The notes beneath the pieces were generated by a model. It worked only from the letters and a program-made list of their open reading frames with translations, was not told the DNA's origin and made no database searches. Source: Prevotella sp. 885 (GTDB taxonomy: Bacteria > Bacteroidota > Bacteroidia > Bacteroidales > Bacteroidaceae). From it: a stretch of 64,000 bases of DNA. Below are positions 17,000-26,834 of this stretch, one piece after another (position 1 is the stretch's first letter; each line of letters opens with the position of its first letter). Made by a program: the position numbers and the translations under genes. The DNA lies in contig NZ_NOVE01000016.1 of NCBI RefSeq assembly GCF_002265625.1, positions 1-64,000 on the forward strand, given 5' to 3'.

Positions 17000-19903
17000 T
17001 TAATAGCCGAAGATTTCTTCTGTTGATACTCGCTTGATGGTTCCGAGTTTCTCGAGAGCCTTCATGTCGAGATTCTTCTCATCACCGAGGATGATGTAGC
17101 GCCAAGTCTTGCCGGCGAAGTTGTTCTTCTCGAAGTTCACCACATCCTTCAAAGTGAGGTTGGGCAGTGCATCGTAGATGTTGCGACGGATGTCATAATT
17201 GATGCCGCGCTCCTTGTTACTGAGGTAAGAGAAGATGATGTCAGTCTTGGTGATTCGCTCAGAAGCGATGCGCTTGCTGGTGGCCTGCTTAGCCAACTCG
17301 AAAGCCTGCTCAGACTGCGGGAGAGTATCAATGATGTCGTTGAACACGCGGATGCAGTCGCTCATCTTGTCGTTCTGAGAGATGATGTAAGTCATGGCGT
17401 AGTCGGTGTCGCGCTGGCGATTCGGTGTAGAATAGTCAGCATAAGCGCTGTATGCCAGTCCGCGGCTCTCGCGAAGCTCCTGGAATACCACACCGTTCAT
17501 GCCACCACCGAAGTACTCGTTGAAGACTGTGATGACGGGCTGTTCAGCCGGATTCCATTTCTTACCGTCATTGCTATACTGCATCATATAGATGTTCTTG
17601 GCGTCATACGGAGCCAGAAGCACCTCTGTCTGAGGAGTCTGCTGCTTGGTGTAATACTTGGCGGCAGGTGCGTCCTGCAGTTTCTTAGCCACAGCATGAC
17701 CCTTGTCGATAGTGGCGATAAGCTGCTTCAGCTCCATCGGACCATAATAGATGACGCTGTGCTTATAGTTCTTCAGAGAAGCGATGAGGTCTACAAGCTG
17801 CTGCGGATCCTTCTGCTCCAGCTCTGTGCTGCTGGGCACGTTGCGGAAAGCGTTGTACGGTCCGTACATACCGTAGGTCTGAAGAGCCTGGAAGTTGGTC
17901 TTCTGGTCGAGCTTGTTGTCCTTGCGCGACTTCAGCGTTGTGCTCACGAAGCGGTCGTAAGCCTCACGGTCAGCCTTGGCGTGGTTGATGACGTTCTCCA
18001 TGAGAGCCATTGCCTCCTTCATGTTCTCGCCCAGACCGCTGAGTAAGATATACATCTTGGAGTTGCTTACAGAGATGCCGTAGTTGCAGCCCAACTCATA
18101 GAAGCGCTCCTTCACCTCCTTGGCAGACATCTTGTCTGTGCCGAGCAGGTCGAAATAATCCTGTGCGTAAGGCAACCACTTGTTGCTTTCCTCACCGAAC
18201 TCGAAGCGATAATAGAGATCGAACAGTTCGTTCTGCTTGTTCTGGATATAGTAAACCGGCAGCTTACGCTTGGTCTGTGCACGCTGGAAGTCCTTGTCGT
18301 AGTCGAGGAAGCGCGGCTGTATAGGCGTAACCTCCGACTCGGTTATCTCCTTCACGAATGCGCTCTGGAGGTTGCGGTTAGAGGGAATTGGGGTAATCTG
18401 CGGCTTATCAATCTTCTTCTGCGTCGTGTCCTCACCCATGCGCTTGTAAACGATAGCATAACCGTCCGTGAAGTGCTTGTTCATAAAGTCGACAATCTGC
18501 TGCTTGGTCATGGCGTTGATGCGGTCGAACTTCTCCACCTCTGTCTGCCACGGACGTCCGTTGACGAATGTCTGGACGAAGGCGTTGGCACGGCTGCTGT
18601 TGCTGTCAAGCGAACGGAGGAAGTTGAGCTTGAGGTTGTTCTTCACCGAGCTGAGGAGCTTTTCGCTGAAGTCGCCACGCTTAAGCTTGTTGATTTCTGC
18701 GAGGAGGATGTCCTTCACAGCCTCAAGAGTCTGACCCTCATTGGGCTGACCCACCATCACAAACTGCGAATAGTCGCGCATGTCAATGCATCCTGCACCT
18801 GCTCCGAGGCAGAGCATAGGCTGATTGACGTCAAGGTCGAGCAGACCGGCTGTACCGTTGTTGAGCATATAAGTGATGACGTTGAGCGTGTCGTTCTGCA
18901 ATGAAGCAGCGCCGTCCATCTTCCATCCTAACATCACCTGCTCAGCCTCCTTGCCCACAACCGTGGTGTCCGTAGGAGCTGTCAGCGTGCGAACCGGTGC
19001 AAACTCAGGATATGTGACCTTGCGGCTCGGACGCCAAGCGCCGAAGTAGCGGTCGATGGTGGCTACCACCTGCTCAGGGTCGAAGTCGCCCGCCATACAG
19101 ATAGCCACGTTGTTGGGCACGTAGTACTGGCGGAAGTAGTTCTTTATGTTCGTGATTGACGGATTCTTAAGATGCTCCTGTGTGCCGATGGTGGTCTGTG
19201 TGCCGTACGGGTGTGTGGGGAAGAGCTTCGTTCCGAGAGCGTTCCACACCTTGTCGCCGTCGCTAGAGAGGTGGATGTTATACTCCTCATACACTGCCTC
19301 AAGCTCAGTATGGAAACCGCGGATAACCATATTCTGGAAGCGGTCAGCCTGGATGCGTGCCCAGTTGTCCACCTCGTTGGCGGGGATGTCCTCCACGTAG
19401 CACGTAACGTCGTTGCTGGTGTAGGCGTTGGTGCCGTTGGCTCCGATGCTCGACATCAGCTTGTCATACTCGTTGGGGATGAAGTACTGTGCCGCAATCT
19501 GCGACACCGAGTCAATCTCATGATAGAGGCGCTTGCGCTCTGTCGGGTCTGTCACGGTGCGATAATGCTCGTAACGGCGCTCTATGTCATCAAGGTAAGG
19601 CTTCTCCTTGGCTGCGTCCGTCGTACCGAAAATATTCGTTCCCTTAAACATCAGGTGCTCAAGGTAATGTGCAAGACCCGTTGTCTCGGCAGGGTCGTTG
19701 CGCGAGCCGGTGCGCACGGCGATGTAAGTCTGGATACGTGGCTGCTCCTTGTTGACAGACAGATAGATCTTCAGTCCGTTCGGCAGGGTATAGATGCGTG
19801 TCTGCATCGGGTCGCCCTTCACGGTCTCGTAGTCGTAGGCAGAAGCCTGACCACAGAATCCTAAGGATAGGATTGAGGCAAGAATAATAGATTTGAATTT
19901 CAT
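17000..19903 (-). CDS. M16 (insulinase/pitrilysin) family metallopeptidase
   Basis: A 967-residue two-module zinc peptidase. The Sec signal peptide is at MKFKSIILASILSLGFCGQASA, so it acts in the periplasm or outside. The inverted zinc motif HxxEH is in GLAHYLEHLMFKGT (about 80-93), and the third ligand is the Glu region ELEAVYEEYNIHLSSDG (about 200-216). The C-terminal module (about 520-967) has M16_C features such as GGGMNGVVFQELRESRGLAYS (about 770-790) but no HxxEH, as is normal. Family enzymes degrade peptides in a clam-shell chamber. It lies 44 bp after the DUF4954 gene and ends in a strong terminator. Confidence 0.93.
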   Translation of the reverse strand: MKFKSIILASILSLGFCGQASAYDYETVKGDPMQTRIYTLPNGLKIYLSVNKEQPRIQTYIAVRTGSRNDPAETTGLAHYLEHLMFKGTNIFGTTDAAKEKPYLDDIERRYEHYRTVTDPTERKRLYHEIDSVSQIAAQYFIPNEYDKLMSSIGANGTNAYTSNDVTCYVEDIPANEVDNWARIQADRFQNMVIRGFHTELEAVYEEYNIHLSSDGDKVWNALGTKLFPTHPYGTQTTIGTQEHLKNPSITNIKNYFRQYYVPNNVAICMAGDFDPEQVVATIDRYFGAWRPSRKVTYPEFAPVRTLTAPTDTTVVGKEAEQVMLGWKMDGAASLQNDTLNVITYMLNNGTAGLLDLDVNQPMLCLGAGAGCIDMRDYSQFVMVGQPNEGQTLEAVKDILLAEINKLKRGDFSEKLLSSVKNNLKLNFLRSLDSNSSRANAFVQTFVNGRPWQTEVEKFDRINAMTKQQIVDFMNKHFTDGYAIVYKRMGEDTTQKKIDKPQITPIPSNRNLQSAFVKEITESEVTPIQPRFLDYDKDFQRAQTKRKLPVYYIQNKQNELFDLYYRFEFGEESNKWLPYAQDYFDLLGTDKMSAKEVKERFYELGCNYGISVSNSKMYILLSGLGENMKEAMALMENVINHAKADREAYDRFVSTTLKSRKDNKLDQKTNFQALQTYGMYGPYNAFRNVPSSTELEQKDPQQLVDLIASLKNYKHSVIYYGPMELKQLIATIDKGHAVAKKLQDAPAAKYYTKQQTPQTEVLLAPYDAKNIYMMQYSNDGKKWNPAEQPVITVFNEYFGGGMNGVVFQELRESRGLAYSAYADYSTPNRQRDTDYAMTYIISQNDKMSDCIRVFNDIIDTLPQSEQAFELAKQATSKRIASERITKTDIIFSYLSNKERGINYDIRRNIYDALPNLTLKDVVNFEKNNFAGKTWRYIILGDEKNLDMKALEKLGTIKRVSTEEIFGY

Positions 19904-19947
19904 CTTTTAAATGTTATTTAATAGACTTTTTATTACATCTTTATATA

Positions 19948-21801
19948 TTACATATACAGTTTCTGGTTCTCGAAGTCCACTTCCTTGTCCAGCTGGTCGT
20001 TGAAGTTTCGGAATACCTCTTCTTCCACGTCGCCCAGTCGATATTCCTTGGCAGCGTCCTTCTTTATTTCGGCTATCCATGCGCGGCGTGCCGTGATGTA
20101 GTCGCTCTTGACGCGTTCCACGTTCTCCTCTGTAAGCGACGTGAATCCGTAATAGTCCAGAATCATGCAATACGACCATGCCCAACGATATTCGGAGTAA
20201 TTGGCGTTTATCTCCTCGAATCGTTCGATGAGGTCGTGCGTGGTTTCTATTTCACCGGAGATGATGTCGTCAATGATGCGCTGCTCTTCCGACACGGGCA
20301 GGAGCAGTCCGGAGATGTCGGTCCACGGACCTGTGCCAACGGTGGTGGTTGGCTCAACGGGGGCGTGGCGTTTGAGCACGGCTCCCATATAGATGCGTAG
20401 GGCGATGTCGTAATACTTGATGCCCTTCCTTAGCGACGAGTTCTTGATGACATACTCATGATAATTGTATGTGGAGACGTCCTCGCCGGATGCCTCGCGC
20501 AGGTCTTCCAGAATCTTCTTTCCGCGCAGAATCTCGCCCACGGTGAACGGTGACAGCCAGTCGAAGTTGACCACGCTCTTGCGTGCTCCAGCCAGACGCT
20601 TGTCACGCTTGGGCCACTTGCGAATGTCGCGATAGAGTCCCACGGTGGTGAGGTTGCGGCCCGGCACCAGATACATCACGTCGTTGTAGGCGATGAGGTA
20701 TGAGAACGGCAGGGAGCGCGTGTCGGGATGATACATCAGCTTGCCGAAGCAAACCGAGAACGCGCCGATGTGCGCCGGCATGAGTATGTAGGCACCGCTG
20801 GCCGTCTTCGATCCTCGCTCAAGCGTACCGTAGTGCATCGGTCCCATCTTGTAGGCGTGGTTGGAGAAGTTGGTGGCAGAACCCGCATTGTAGAACGAGA
20901 ACTGTCCGCCGATAAGCAGCGAGCTCTTGTGATGGGACGCCGTGAACGGACCGCAGAAAGCGGCACATGCCTCACCGTTCGACATATACGAATTGGCGAA
21001 GAACACGCTGCTTGCCGCCGTGAAGCCGTTGCTCAGCTGGCAAGCCTCACCCACGTAGCAGTCCTGCATCTTCACGCTGTTGATGATGGACGATCCGTCG
21101 CTGATGATCGAGTTCTCGCAGATGACACCCGTGCCTATATACACCGAGGCGTCACGGTTGCTCATCAGCGTGCAGTCGCTCAGACGCGCCGCTCCCGCAA
21201 TCTCGCAGTCGTCATATATCACCGTATTGGTTATCTCCTTCGTATTGACAATCTTCACACGATTGCCGATGGTGGCTGTCTCCGGCGACGTGCGCTCAAT
21301 CTCCTCACGCACGAGTCGGCGTATGGCGTCCTTGAGCGGACGGTTCTGGAAGTGCTTCACCATAAGGGCTGCCACCTGACTGGTCAGGCCCCGGAAGAGA
21401 ATCAGATTGCCGTCGCCCACCTCGTTGAGGACAGAGATGAGGTTGCCCTCTCCGTACGTGGCGCCGTCTGTGGTTTCCATGGTACATACATTGGTGATGA
21501 TGCAGTCGTCACCGATGACATAATTATTTATAAATCCCGAAATGTTCTCTATAAGGCAGTTGTTGCCGATGGTCACATTTCGCAGCGTGGCGTTGTTGAT
21601 GCCTGAGTGTTTCATGAATCCGCGGCTCACCTCCACGTTGTTCGTGAACGTTCCGAGGCGTATGTCGCCATAGAACATCACACGATGGAAGAAGTCGGGC
21701 ATGAAGTCTTCACTCACTTCTATGCGCATCCAGTCTTCTGCCCAACATCCGTTGGTTTGAAGGGCTGTGATTTCGGGGTCGGTTAAGTTTCTGTATGCCA
21801 T
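19948..21801 (-). CDS. DUF4954 family protein with left-handed beta-helix repeats
   Basis: 617 residues without signal peptide. The region about 50-330 is rich in hexapeptide-type turns (IGNNCLIENISGFINNYVIG, DDCIITNVC, IYDDCEIAGAARLSDC, IGTGVICENSIISDGSSIIN), which indicates a left-handed parallel beta-helix as in sugar-nucleotide acyl- or pyrophosphorylase-linked transferases. The C-terminal part is helical. Family members are widespread in Bacteroidales and of unknown function; a role in nucleotide-sugar metabolism is only a guess from the fold. The gene lies 22 bp downstream of hflX and 44 bp upstream of the M16 peptidase. Confidence 0.85.
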   Translation of the reverse strand: MAYRNLTDPEITALQTNGCWAEDWMRIEVSEDFMPDFFHRVMFYGDIRLGTFTNNVEVSRGFMKHSGINNATLRNVTIGNNCLIENISGFINNYVIGDDCIITNVCTMETTDGATYGEGNLISVLNEVGDGNLILFRGLTSQVAALMVKHFQNRPLKDAIRRLVREEIERTSPETATIGNRVKIVNTKEITNTVIYDDCEIAGAARLSDCTLMSNRDASVYIGTGVICENSIISDGSSIINSVKMQDCYVGEACQLSNGFTAASSVFFANSYMSNGEACAAFCGPFTASHHKSSLLIGGQFSFYNAGSATNFSNHAYKMGPMHYGTLERGSKTASGAYILMPAHIGAFSVCFGKLMYHPDTRSLPFSYLIAYNDVMYLVPGRNLTTVGLYRDIRKWPKRDKRLAGARKSVVNFDWLSPFTVGEILRGKKILEDLREASGEDVSTYNYHEYVIKNSSLRKGIKYYDIALRIYMGAVLKRHAPVEPTTTVGTGPWTDISGLLLPVSEEQRIIDDIISGEIETTHDLIERFEEINANYSEYRWAWSYCMILDYYGFTSLTEENVERVKSDYITARRAWIAEIKKDAAKEYRLGDVEEEVFRNFNDQLDKEVDFENQKLYM

Positions 21802-21823
21802 ATATAAACGATTTTGGTTCGTC

Positions 21824-23077
21824 TTACTCGTCTTCCCCTACATCGTAAAGGAAGTCGTTGTAGGGATATTTCTGTACGTGCAGCTCGCGCACTTTCCTGT
21901 AGATCACCTCACGGAACTCGTCGATGTTCTGCTTCTCCTTCGCAGAGATGAAGAGACACTCGTCGTGCAGCTTGGCCATCCACGTGCGGCGCAGCTCGTC
22001 GAGGGTGATGTTTTCCTTGGTTGCAGGAGTGAGGTCGTCCTCCTCCTTCTCTGTCCACGTATAGTTGTCTATCTTGTTGAAGACTATCATGGACGGCTTG
22101 TCGGCACATCCGAGGTCCTTGAGAGTGTTTTCCACCACGTTTATCTGTTCCTCGAAGTCGGGGTGCGATATGTCGACGACGTGGAGCAGGAGGTCTGCCT
22201 CGCGCACCTCGTCCAGCGTAGACTTAAACGAGTCCACCAGGTCTGTGGGCAACTTGCGGATGAAGCCTACGGTGTCGGCAAGGAGGAACGGCAGGTTCTC
22301 CACCACCACCTTTCTGACCGTGGTGTCCAGCGTGGCGAAGAGCTTGTTCTCGGCGAACACCTCACTCTTCGAGAGGAGGTTCATGATGGTAGACTTGCCC
22401 ACGTTGGTGTATCCCACGAGAGCCACACGAATGAGGCGACCGCGGTTCTTGCGCTGCGTGGTCTTCTGCTTGTCAATCTCAAGGAGGCGCTGCTTGAGCA
22501 GCGTGATGCGGTTGAGGATGATACGGCGGTCCATCTCGAGCTGGGTCTCACCAGGTCCGCGCAGACCCACACTACCCTTTCCGCCACCCGAACCGGAGCC
22601 ACCGCCCTGACGCTCGAGGTGAGTCCAGAGACGCTGCAGTCGGGGCAGCATATAGCGATATTGCGCCAGCTCCACCTGCGTTTTGGCTGCCGCTGTCTGG
22701 GCACGCATGGCGAAGATGTCGAGGATGAGCGAGGTGCGGTCCAATATCTTCACGCCCAGCACCTTCTCAATGTTTCGTATCTGCTTGGCAGAAAGCTCGT
22801 CATCGAAGATAACCATACCCACGGGGCGTTCGGCGTCTTCCTCGTCAGCGATGTACTGACGAATTTCCTCCAGCTTTCCTGAACCTACGTATGTAACCTG
22901 GCTCGGGCCTCCGACGCGTTGCGTGAATCTCTTGACCGTCACCGCTCCCGCCGTATCAGCGAGAAACTCCAGCTCGTCCAGATATTCCTTCGTCTTTTCC
23001 TCGTCCTGCTCCTTCGTGATGAGTCCGACGAGAATGGCGGTCTCCGCCTTTACTTCTGATATTACAAATTCTTTCAT
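21824..23077 (-). CDS. hflX: Ribosome-associated GTPase HflX
   Basis: A GTPase that binds the 50S subunit and rescues or splits stalled ribosomes. The frame opens at 23089, but the family-like start is MKEFVISEVKAETAILVGL at 23077, giving 417 residues. Features are the N-terminal HflX domain (about 5-150, VTYVGSGKLEEI and VIFDDELSAKQIRNIE), a glycine-rich linker (GGGSGSGGGKGSVGLRGPGE), and the G domain with G1 GYTNVGKST (about 205), G3 ADTVGFIRKLP and G4 NKID. The C-terminal tail is short. It is the first gene of a run with the DUF4954 and M16 genes. Confidence 0.95.
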   Translation of the reverse strand: MKEFVISEVKAETAILVGLITKEQDEEKTKEYLDELEFLADTAGAVTVKRFTQRVGGPSQVTYVGSGKLEEIRQYIADEEDAERPVGMVIFDDELSAKQIRNIEKVLGVKILDRTSLILDIFAMRAQTAAAKTQVELAQYRYMLPRLQRLWTHLERQGGGSGSGGGKGSVGLRGPGETQLEMDRRIILNRITLLKQRLLEIDKQKTTQRKNRGRLIRVALVGYTNVGKSTIMNLLSKSEVFAENKLFATLDTTVRKVVVENLPFLLADTVGFIRKLPTDLVDSFKSTLDEVREADLLLHVVDISHPDFEEQINVVENTLKDLGCADKPSMIVFNKIDNYTWTEKEEDDLTPATKENITLDELRRTWMAKLHDECLFISAKEKQNIDEFREVIYRKVRELHVQKYPYNDFLYDVGEDE

Positions 23078-23107
23078 CAAAAAAATCAAATACTTTTATT
23101 CAGATTA

Positions 23108-23115
23108 CAAATTTA
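23108..23115 (-). promoter_or_regulatory. Candidate -7 box for hflX
   Basis: The minus strand reads TAAATTTG (TAnnTTTG), 31 nt upstream of the preferred hflX start. No clear -33 element is present. Confidence 0.4.
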
Positions 23116-23296
23116 CACATTTTTGAGTTAAGAATATTGTTTTAGGTAGGTCTTTTTCTCTTTACATATATATAACGCTTTGTAAACGCACACAAAAATT
23201 ACAAAGAATGTAAAAAAAAGAGTGAGTTTCGTTGAAAAGTTGTAATTTTGTCCTCAGTTTCACTTAGACTTTGATTATCGTATCCAACGTACATAT

Positions 23297-24895
23297 ATGA
23301 CATTACACATTAAGCCCACATTGTTGTTATGCACCCTCACTCTGATGCCGTCACTTGCCAGCGCACAATACGCATGGCAGGAGGAAGAACGTGAGGCGTC
23401 AAAGCCACACTTCGGCAGCGACATCACTTACAGCGTAGAGGCGCAGGGATCCGCATCGAAGGGCAAGACTCCGCTGTGGCTCAACGCCAACAAGCACGGA
23501 CTCAGCTCGCTGGAGGAAGCCAACGGATATATGAGGGCAAGCATACAGCGCTCCGTCGGAGCCGACTCAATAAGACGATGGGCAGTGGGATATGGTGCCG
23601 ACATAGTGGTGCCGGCGAACTACACCAGCCACTTCATCGTGCAACAGGCTTACGCTGAGGTGAGATGGCTGCACGGCATGCTCAGCGTCGGAGCCAAGGA
23701 ACGTCCCATGGAGCTTAAGAACCAGACGCTGAGCAGCGGTTCGCAGACATTCGGAATAAACGCACGCCCCGTGCCGCAGGTAAGGCTGGCGCTGCCAGAA
23801 TACTGGACCGTGCCGCTCACACGCGGCTGGCTACACCTCAAAGGACACATCGCCTACGGCATCATGACGGACAACTCATGGCAGCATCAGTTCACCAACC
23901 GACAGTCGAGCTATGCCGACAACGTGCTATACCACTCGAAGGCGGGATACCTCAAAATCGGAAACGAATACTCGTTCTTCCCCATCAGCATAGAGATGGG
24001 ACTGGAGATGGCAGCTCAGTTCGGCGGACAGCCATACACAAAGTGGGACGGCGAGATGAAGCGCATCAATACCGGATCATCTCTGAAAGACTTCTTCAAC
24101 GTGCTTATTCCAGGTGGCTCGGACGAGACGGACGGACTCTACACCAACAAGGAGGGCAACCAGCTCGGCTCGTGGCTTATGCGCGTCAACTACGATACGG
24201 AGGAATGGCGTGCATCGGTGTATGCCGACCACTTCTTCGAAGACCACAGCCAGATGTTCTTCCTCGACTATAACGGATATGGCGAGGGCAAGGACTGGAA
24301 CAGCTGGAAGCACAACCGCTACTTCCTTTACGACATGAAGGACATCATGCTCGGAGCGGAGGTGAACATCAAGTACGGTACGTGGCTGAGGAACATCGTC
24401 TTCGAATATCTCTACACAAAATACCAAAGCGGTCCGTACAATCACGACCGCACGCAGAACATCAGCGACCATATAGCTGGCATTGACGACTATTACAATC
24501 ACTCCACGTATACCGGTTGGCAACACTGGGGACAGGTGATCGGCAATCCGCTCTACCGCTCCCCCATCTACAACACCGACGGACTGATACGCGTGGAGAA
24601 CAACCGCTTCGTGGCGTTCCATCTCGGAGTGGACGGAGCACCGACAGAACGTCTCGCCTACCGCGTCCTCGCCACATACCAGTCAGGACTGGGCACGTAC
24701 GAAAATCCCTTCACAAAGCCTCATCATAATGTCAGCTTCCTCACCGAAGCCACATACCACCTCAACAACGGATGGGACGTACGAGCAGCATACGCCATGG
24801 ACTTCGGATCCAACCTGATGCTCGGACATAACGCAGGAGGACAGATAACGGTAAGAAAGACAGGAATCCTTACAAAGCAAAAGAAAAGATATTAA
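23297..24895 (+). CDS. Capsule assembly Wzi-family outer-membrane protein
   Basis: 532 residues with a Sec signal peptide (KPTLLLCTLTLMPSLASA, cut before QYAWQEE). The remainder consists of alternating aromatic and polar strands typical of a beta-barrel, with many Trp/Tyr turns such as WLHGMLSVGAKERPMELKN and GTWLRNIVFEYLYTKYQSGP, ending in VRKTGILTKQKKRY. The Bacteroidales relatives carry the Wzi name by similarity to the E. coli outer-membrane lectin that holds group 1 capsule. It is separated from the capsule cluster by an island and is on the opposite strand. It is followed 6-9 bp later by a lipoprotein gene. Confidence 0.85.
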   Translation: MTLHIKPTLLLCTLTLMPSLASAQYAWQEEEREASKPHFGSDITYSVEAQGSASKGKTPLWLNANKHGLSSLEEANGYMRASIQRSVGADSIRRWAVGYGADIVVPANYTSHFIVQQAYAEVRWLHGMLSVGAKERPMELKNQTLSSGSQTFGINARPVPQVRLALPEYWTVPLTRGWLHLKGHIAYGIMTDNSWQHQFTNRQSSYADNVLYHSKAGYLKIGNEYSFFPISIEMGLEMAAQFGGQPYTKWDGEMKRINTGSSLKDFFNVLIPGGSDETDGLYTNKEGNQLGSWLMRVNYDTEEWRASVYADHFFEDHSQMFFLDYNGYGEGKDWNSWKHNRYFLYDMKDIMLGAEVNIKYGTWLRNIVFEYLYTKYQSGPYNHDRTQNISDHIAGIDDYYNHSTYTGWQHWGQVIGNPLYRSPIYNTDGLIRVENNRFVAFHLGVDGAPTERLAYRVLATYQSGLGTYENPFTKPHHNVSFLTEATYHLNNGWDVRAAYAMDFGSNLMLGHNAGGQITVRKTGILTKQKKRY

Positions 24896-24904
24896 TTTTT
24901 AGTG

Positions 24905-25378
24905 ATGACAATACGAAATAACAAACTGGCAGCCATCGCCGCCATACTGACAACAGCCCTGACCCTTGCTTCGTGCGAACTGGAGACAAGCGACAACGGA
25001 AAGTTCGACGGCTTCTGGCATCTCGAACGCGTAGACACGCTCGCCACCGGAGGCAACCTCAACCTGCAGCAGAAGCGCATCTTCTGGGGAGTGCAGGCGA
25101 AGCTCATCAGCGCACGCGACATCGACAAGGACCAGAACCACGGCTATTATCTCCGCTTCCGACAGACCGCGGACTGCATCATCACCCACACACCCTATAA
25201 AGACAACTGGCACCAGGACAAGGGTGAAGACGGCGGCGACCTTCCCATCGTCGACCCTGCCCTGCTCGCCCCATACGGCATCAACAACCTGGAAGAACCC
25301 TTCCTCAAGGAACGACTCAACGGCAGCTCAATGGTGCTAAGGTCAAAGACCCTAAGACTTTACTTCAAGAGATTCTGA
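24905..25378 (+). CDS. Lipocalin-like lipoprotein
   Basis: 157 residues from the ATG at 24905 (a GTG one codon upstream is also open). The lipoprotein signal ends in LTLASC (Cys about 24). The mature part begins with ELETSDNGKFDGFWHLERVDT, the GxW start of lipocalin-like domains in Bacteroidales lipoproteins, and continues as short beta-strand-like segments ending MVLRSKTLRLYFKRF. No ligand is known. It is probably co-transcribed with the Wzi-like gene and followed by a strong bidirectional terminator. Confidence 0.65.
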   Translation: MTIRNNKLAAIAAILTTALTLASCELETSDNGKFDGFWHLERVDTLATGGNLNLQQKRIFWGVQAKLISARDIDKDQNHGYYLRFRQTADCIITHTPYKDNWHQDKGEDGGDLPIVDPALLAPYGINNLEEPFLKERLNGSSMVLRSKTLRLYFKRF

Positions 25379-25393
25379 AATTATGTTCCAACG

Positions 25394-25446
25394 AAAAAGG
25401 GGACTTGCTGACTAATCAGATTGATTGTCAGCAAGTCCCCTTTTTT
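25394..25446. terminator. Bidirectional rho-independent terminator
   Basis: AAAAAGGGGACTTGCTGAC ... GTCAGCAAGTCCCCTTTTTT, with a 14-nt loop. The A-run on one side and T-run on the other serve the plus-strand lipoprotein gene and the convergent Rpn-type gene. Confidence 0.9.
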
Positions 25447-25470
25447 CTTTAATATCTTATCATGCTCTTA

Positions 25471-26337
25471 TTAAGAGTATTCCTCAATTTCCTCCTTGGC
25501 AATACCCGTGGCTTTCGATATGTCTTCTATAGACATTCCCATACGCAACAAGTTGCGTGCCACCTCTTTACGTCCTTCTGCCATACCTTCTTTACGGCCT
25601 TCCGCCCTGCCTTCCTCCATGCTTCTTTTGTTGGAGTCGACAAACAGCAGACGTTCGGCACCAAGCTTGTCCCAAAAGTCATCGTATGCAAGGAGTTCGT
25701 CTTTTGTCATAGCTGATTCTTCCACAGCCTTTAGGGCTTTGGAGGTCTCTGGATTGTCAAGCAGTTCTTGCGGCACTTCCTTTGTATGCTCATCTATCTC
25801 CGTCAGGAATCTGAGCCAAAGCACAGCCATCTTCTTTTCCATGACGGAGTGTGCCTGAAACTTTGGCAACTCCACGAATGTGAAGTGCAGTCCGTTTATA
25901 ATCTCGTCGCTATGCAGCTCATGCACAACATTATAGTTATGTATAAACTCATCGGGATATTCCTTCATGAAAGTCTCGTTGACAAGGTTGAGCGAGTAGA
26001 CAGGTTGCAAAAACTCATACTTGCGCTTCTTGTCTAACTGGCGCACGAAAGCCTTGGAAGCATTAAAGAGCACGCGCTGCTTGAATGCTTCAGTCCACAG
26101 CATCTGCATCTCCACAATAAACTGTCTGTTCTTCACGTCACGACACCTCACATCCACAATGCTGTTCTTGCCCACGTAAGTATCGGGCACCAGTTCGGGC
26201 GACAGATACTCCACGCTCTCTATCTGCTCATCGTCAGCCAATGGCAGCAGGGCATTAAGCAAGCTGATGAGCAAGTCCTTATGCTCACCGAATATCTTCT
26301 TGAATGTAAGGTCGGCTTTGGGGTCAAGATATCTCAT
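25471..26337 (-). CDS. Rpn family / PD-(D/E)XK nuclease (transposase-31-like)
   Basis: 288 residues. The N-terminal DLTFKKIFGEHKDLLISLLNALL and the catalytic core VDVRCRDVKNRQFIVEMQML (about 64-83; D, then E-x-Q) define the PDDEXK_2/Rpn group, whose members nick DNA and promote recombination. A hydrophobic-aromatic middle and KALKAVEESAMTKDELLAYDDFWDKLG follow. The C-terminal segment has a short RxEGRKEGMAEGRKE repeat and an HTH-like MGMSIEDISKATGIAKEEI. Such genes occur in many diverging copies in Bacteroidales and are often found among repeats, as here. Biological role is uncertain (genome instability, or phage or toxin-type defence). Confidence 0.88.
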   Translation of the reverse strand: MRYLDPKADLTFKKIFGEHKDLLISLLNALLPLADDEQIESVEYLSPELVPDTYVGKNSIVDVRCRDVKNRQFIVEMQMLWTEAFKQRVLFNASKAFVRQLDKKRKYEFLQPVYSLNLVNETFMKEYPDEFIHNYNVVHELHSDEIINGLHFTFVELPKFQAHSVMEKKMAVLWLRFLTEIDEHTKEVPQELLDNPETSKALKAVEESAMTKDELLAYDDFWDKLGAERLLFVDSNKRSMEEGRAEGRKEGMAEGRKEVARNLLRMGMSIEDISKATGIAKEEIEEYS

Positions 26338-26437
26338 GAGTGGAATTGTGTTAACGGTTTGACAATATTAATATGTAGCAAATTTACAAATAATAATCGA
26401 GATATGCAGTCTGATAAGCCGAAAATCTTTTTTTGAC

Positions 26438-26625
26438 AGGAAGACTCTTCAGACAAGAAGACAGGCTCTTTTTGACAGGAAGACAGGAAGACAGGATGTT
26501 AGGGTGCGCGATGAAGATAACTACTAATTAAAAAGTAATAATTGTAGAAGGCGTCCCGCCGTAGCCACGCACCCACGTGACAGACAAGGAAGACATGTTC
26601 TTTTACTTGACAATGAAGACAAGTA
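26438..26625. repeat. Cluster of GACAAGAAGACA-type short repeats
   Basis: Variants of GACARGAAGACA occur at about 26438, 26456, 26480, 26492, 26583 and 26611. Related inverted forms (CTTCTTGTC) recur at 29484-29500, 30909-30921 and 30931-30941. They surround the MBOAT-SGNH-YhcG island. The gap 26338-27037 contains no gene: it holds these repeats, a promoter and a structured leader. Confidence 0.55.
26549..26576. repeat. Third copy of the GTAGCCACGCACCCAC repeat
   Basis: GGCGTCCCGCCGTAGCCACG followed by CACCCAC is the reverse complement of the repeats at 594-624 and 675-707, with one or two changes. Confidence 0.6.
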
Positions 26626-26654
26626 ATAATTAGATTTACTTTCTAATCGTTCGG

Positions 26655-26686
26655 TTGTATTTTCTGCGAATTTGTTTGTACCTTTG
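26655..26686 (+). promoter_or_regulatory. Promoter for the MBOAT operon
   Basis: TTG (26655-26657), a 21-nt gap, then TACCTTTG (26679-26686) fits the Bacteroidota consensus. It would give a leader of about 340 nt before the MBOAT start at 27038. Confidence 0.55.
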
Positions 26687-26834
26687 CAGTTCATAAGGAA
26701 TTGGCAGGTATGTCGCCGCAACGTATCTGCTGAACAAGAAGAATTTGCGGTAACGAAAAAATGAAATTATAGAATAAACATTTTATTATAACATATTGTT
26801 AAATAGCGTTTGCTGTTATTCGGAACGTCTTGAA

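Noticed and set aside
21767-22882. Plus-strand ORF of 371 codons over hflX
   Set aside because: Antisense to a GTPase with all G motifs; no recognisable domain.
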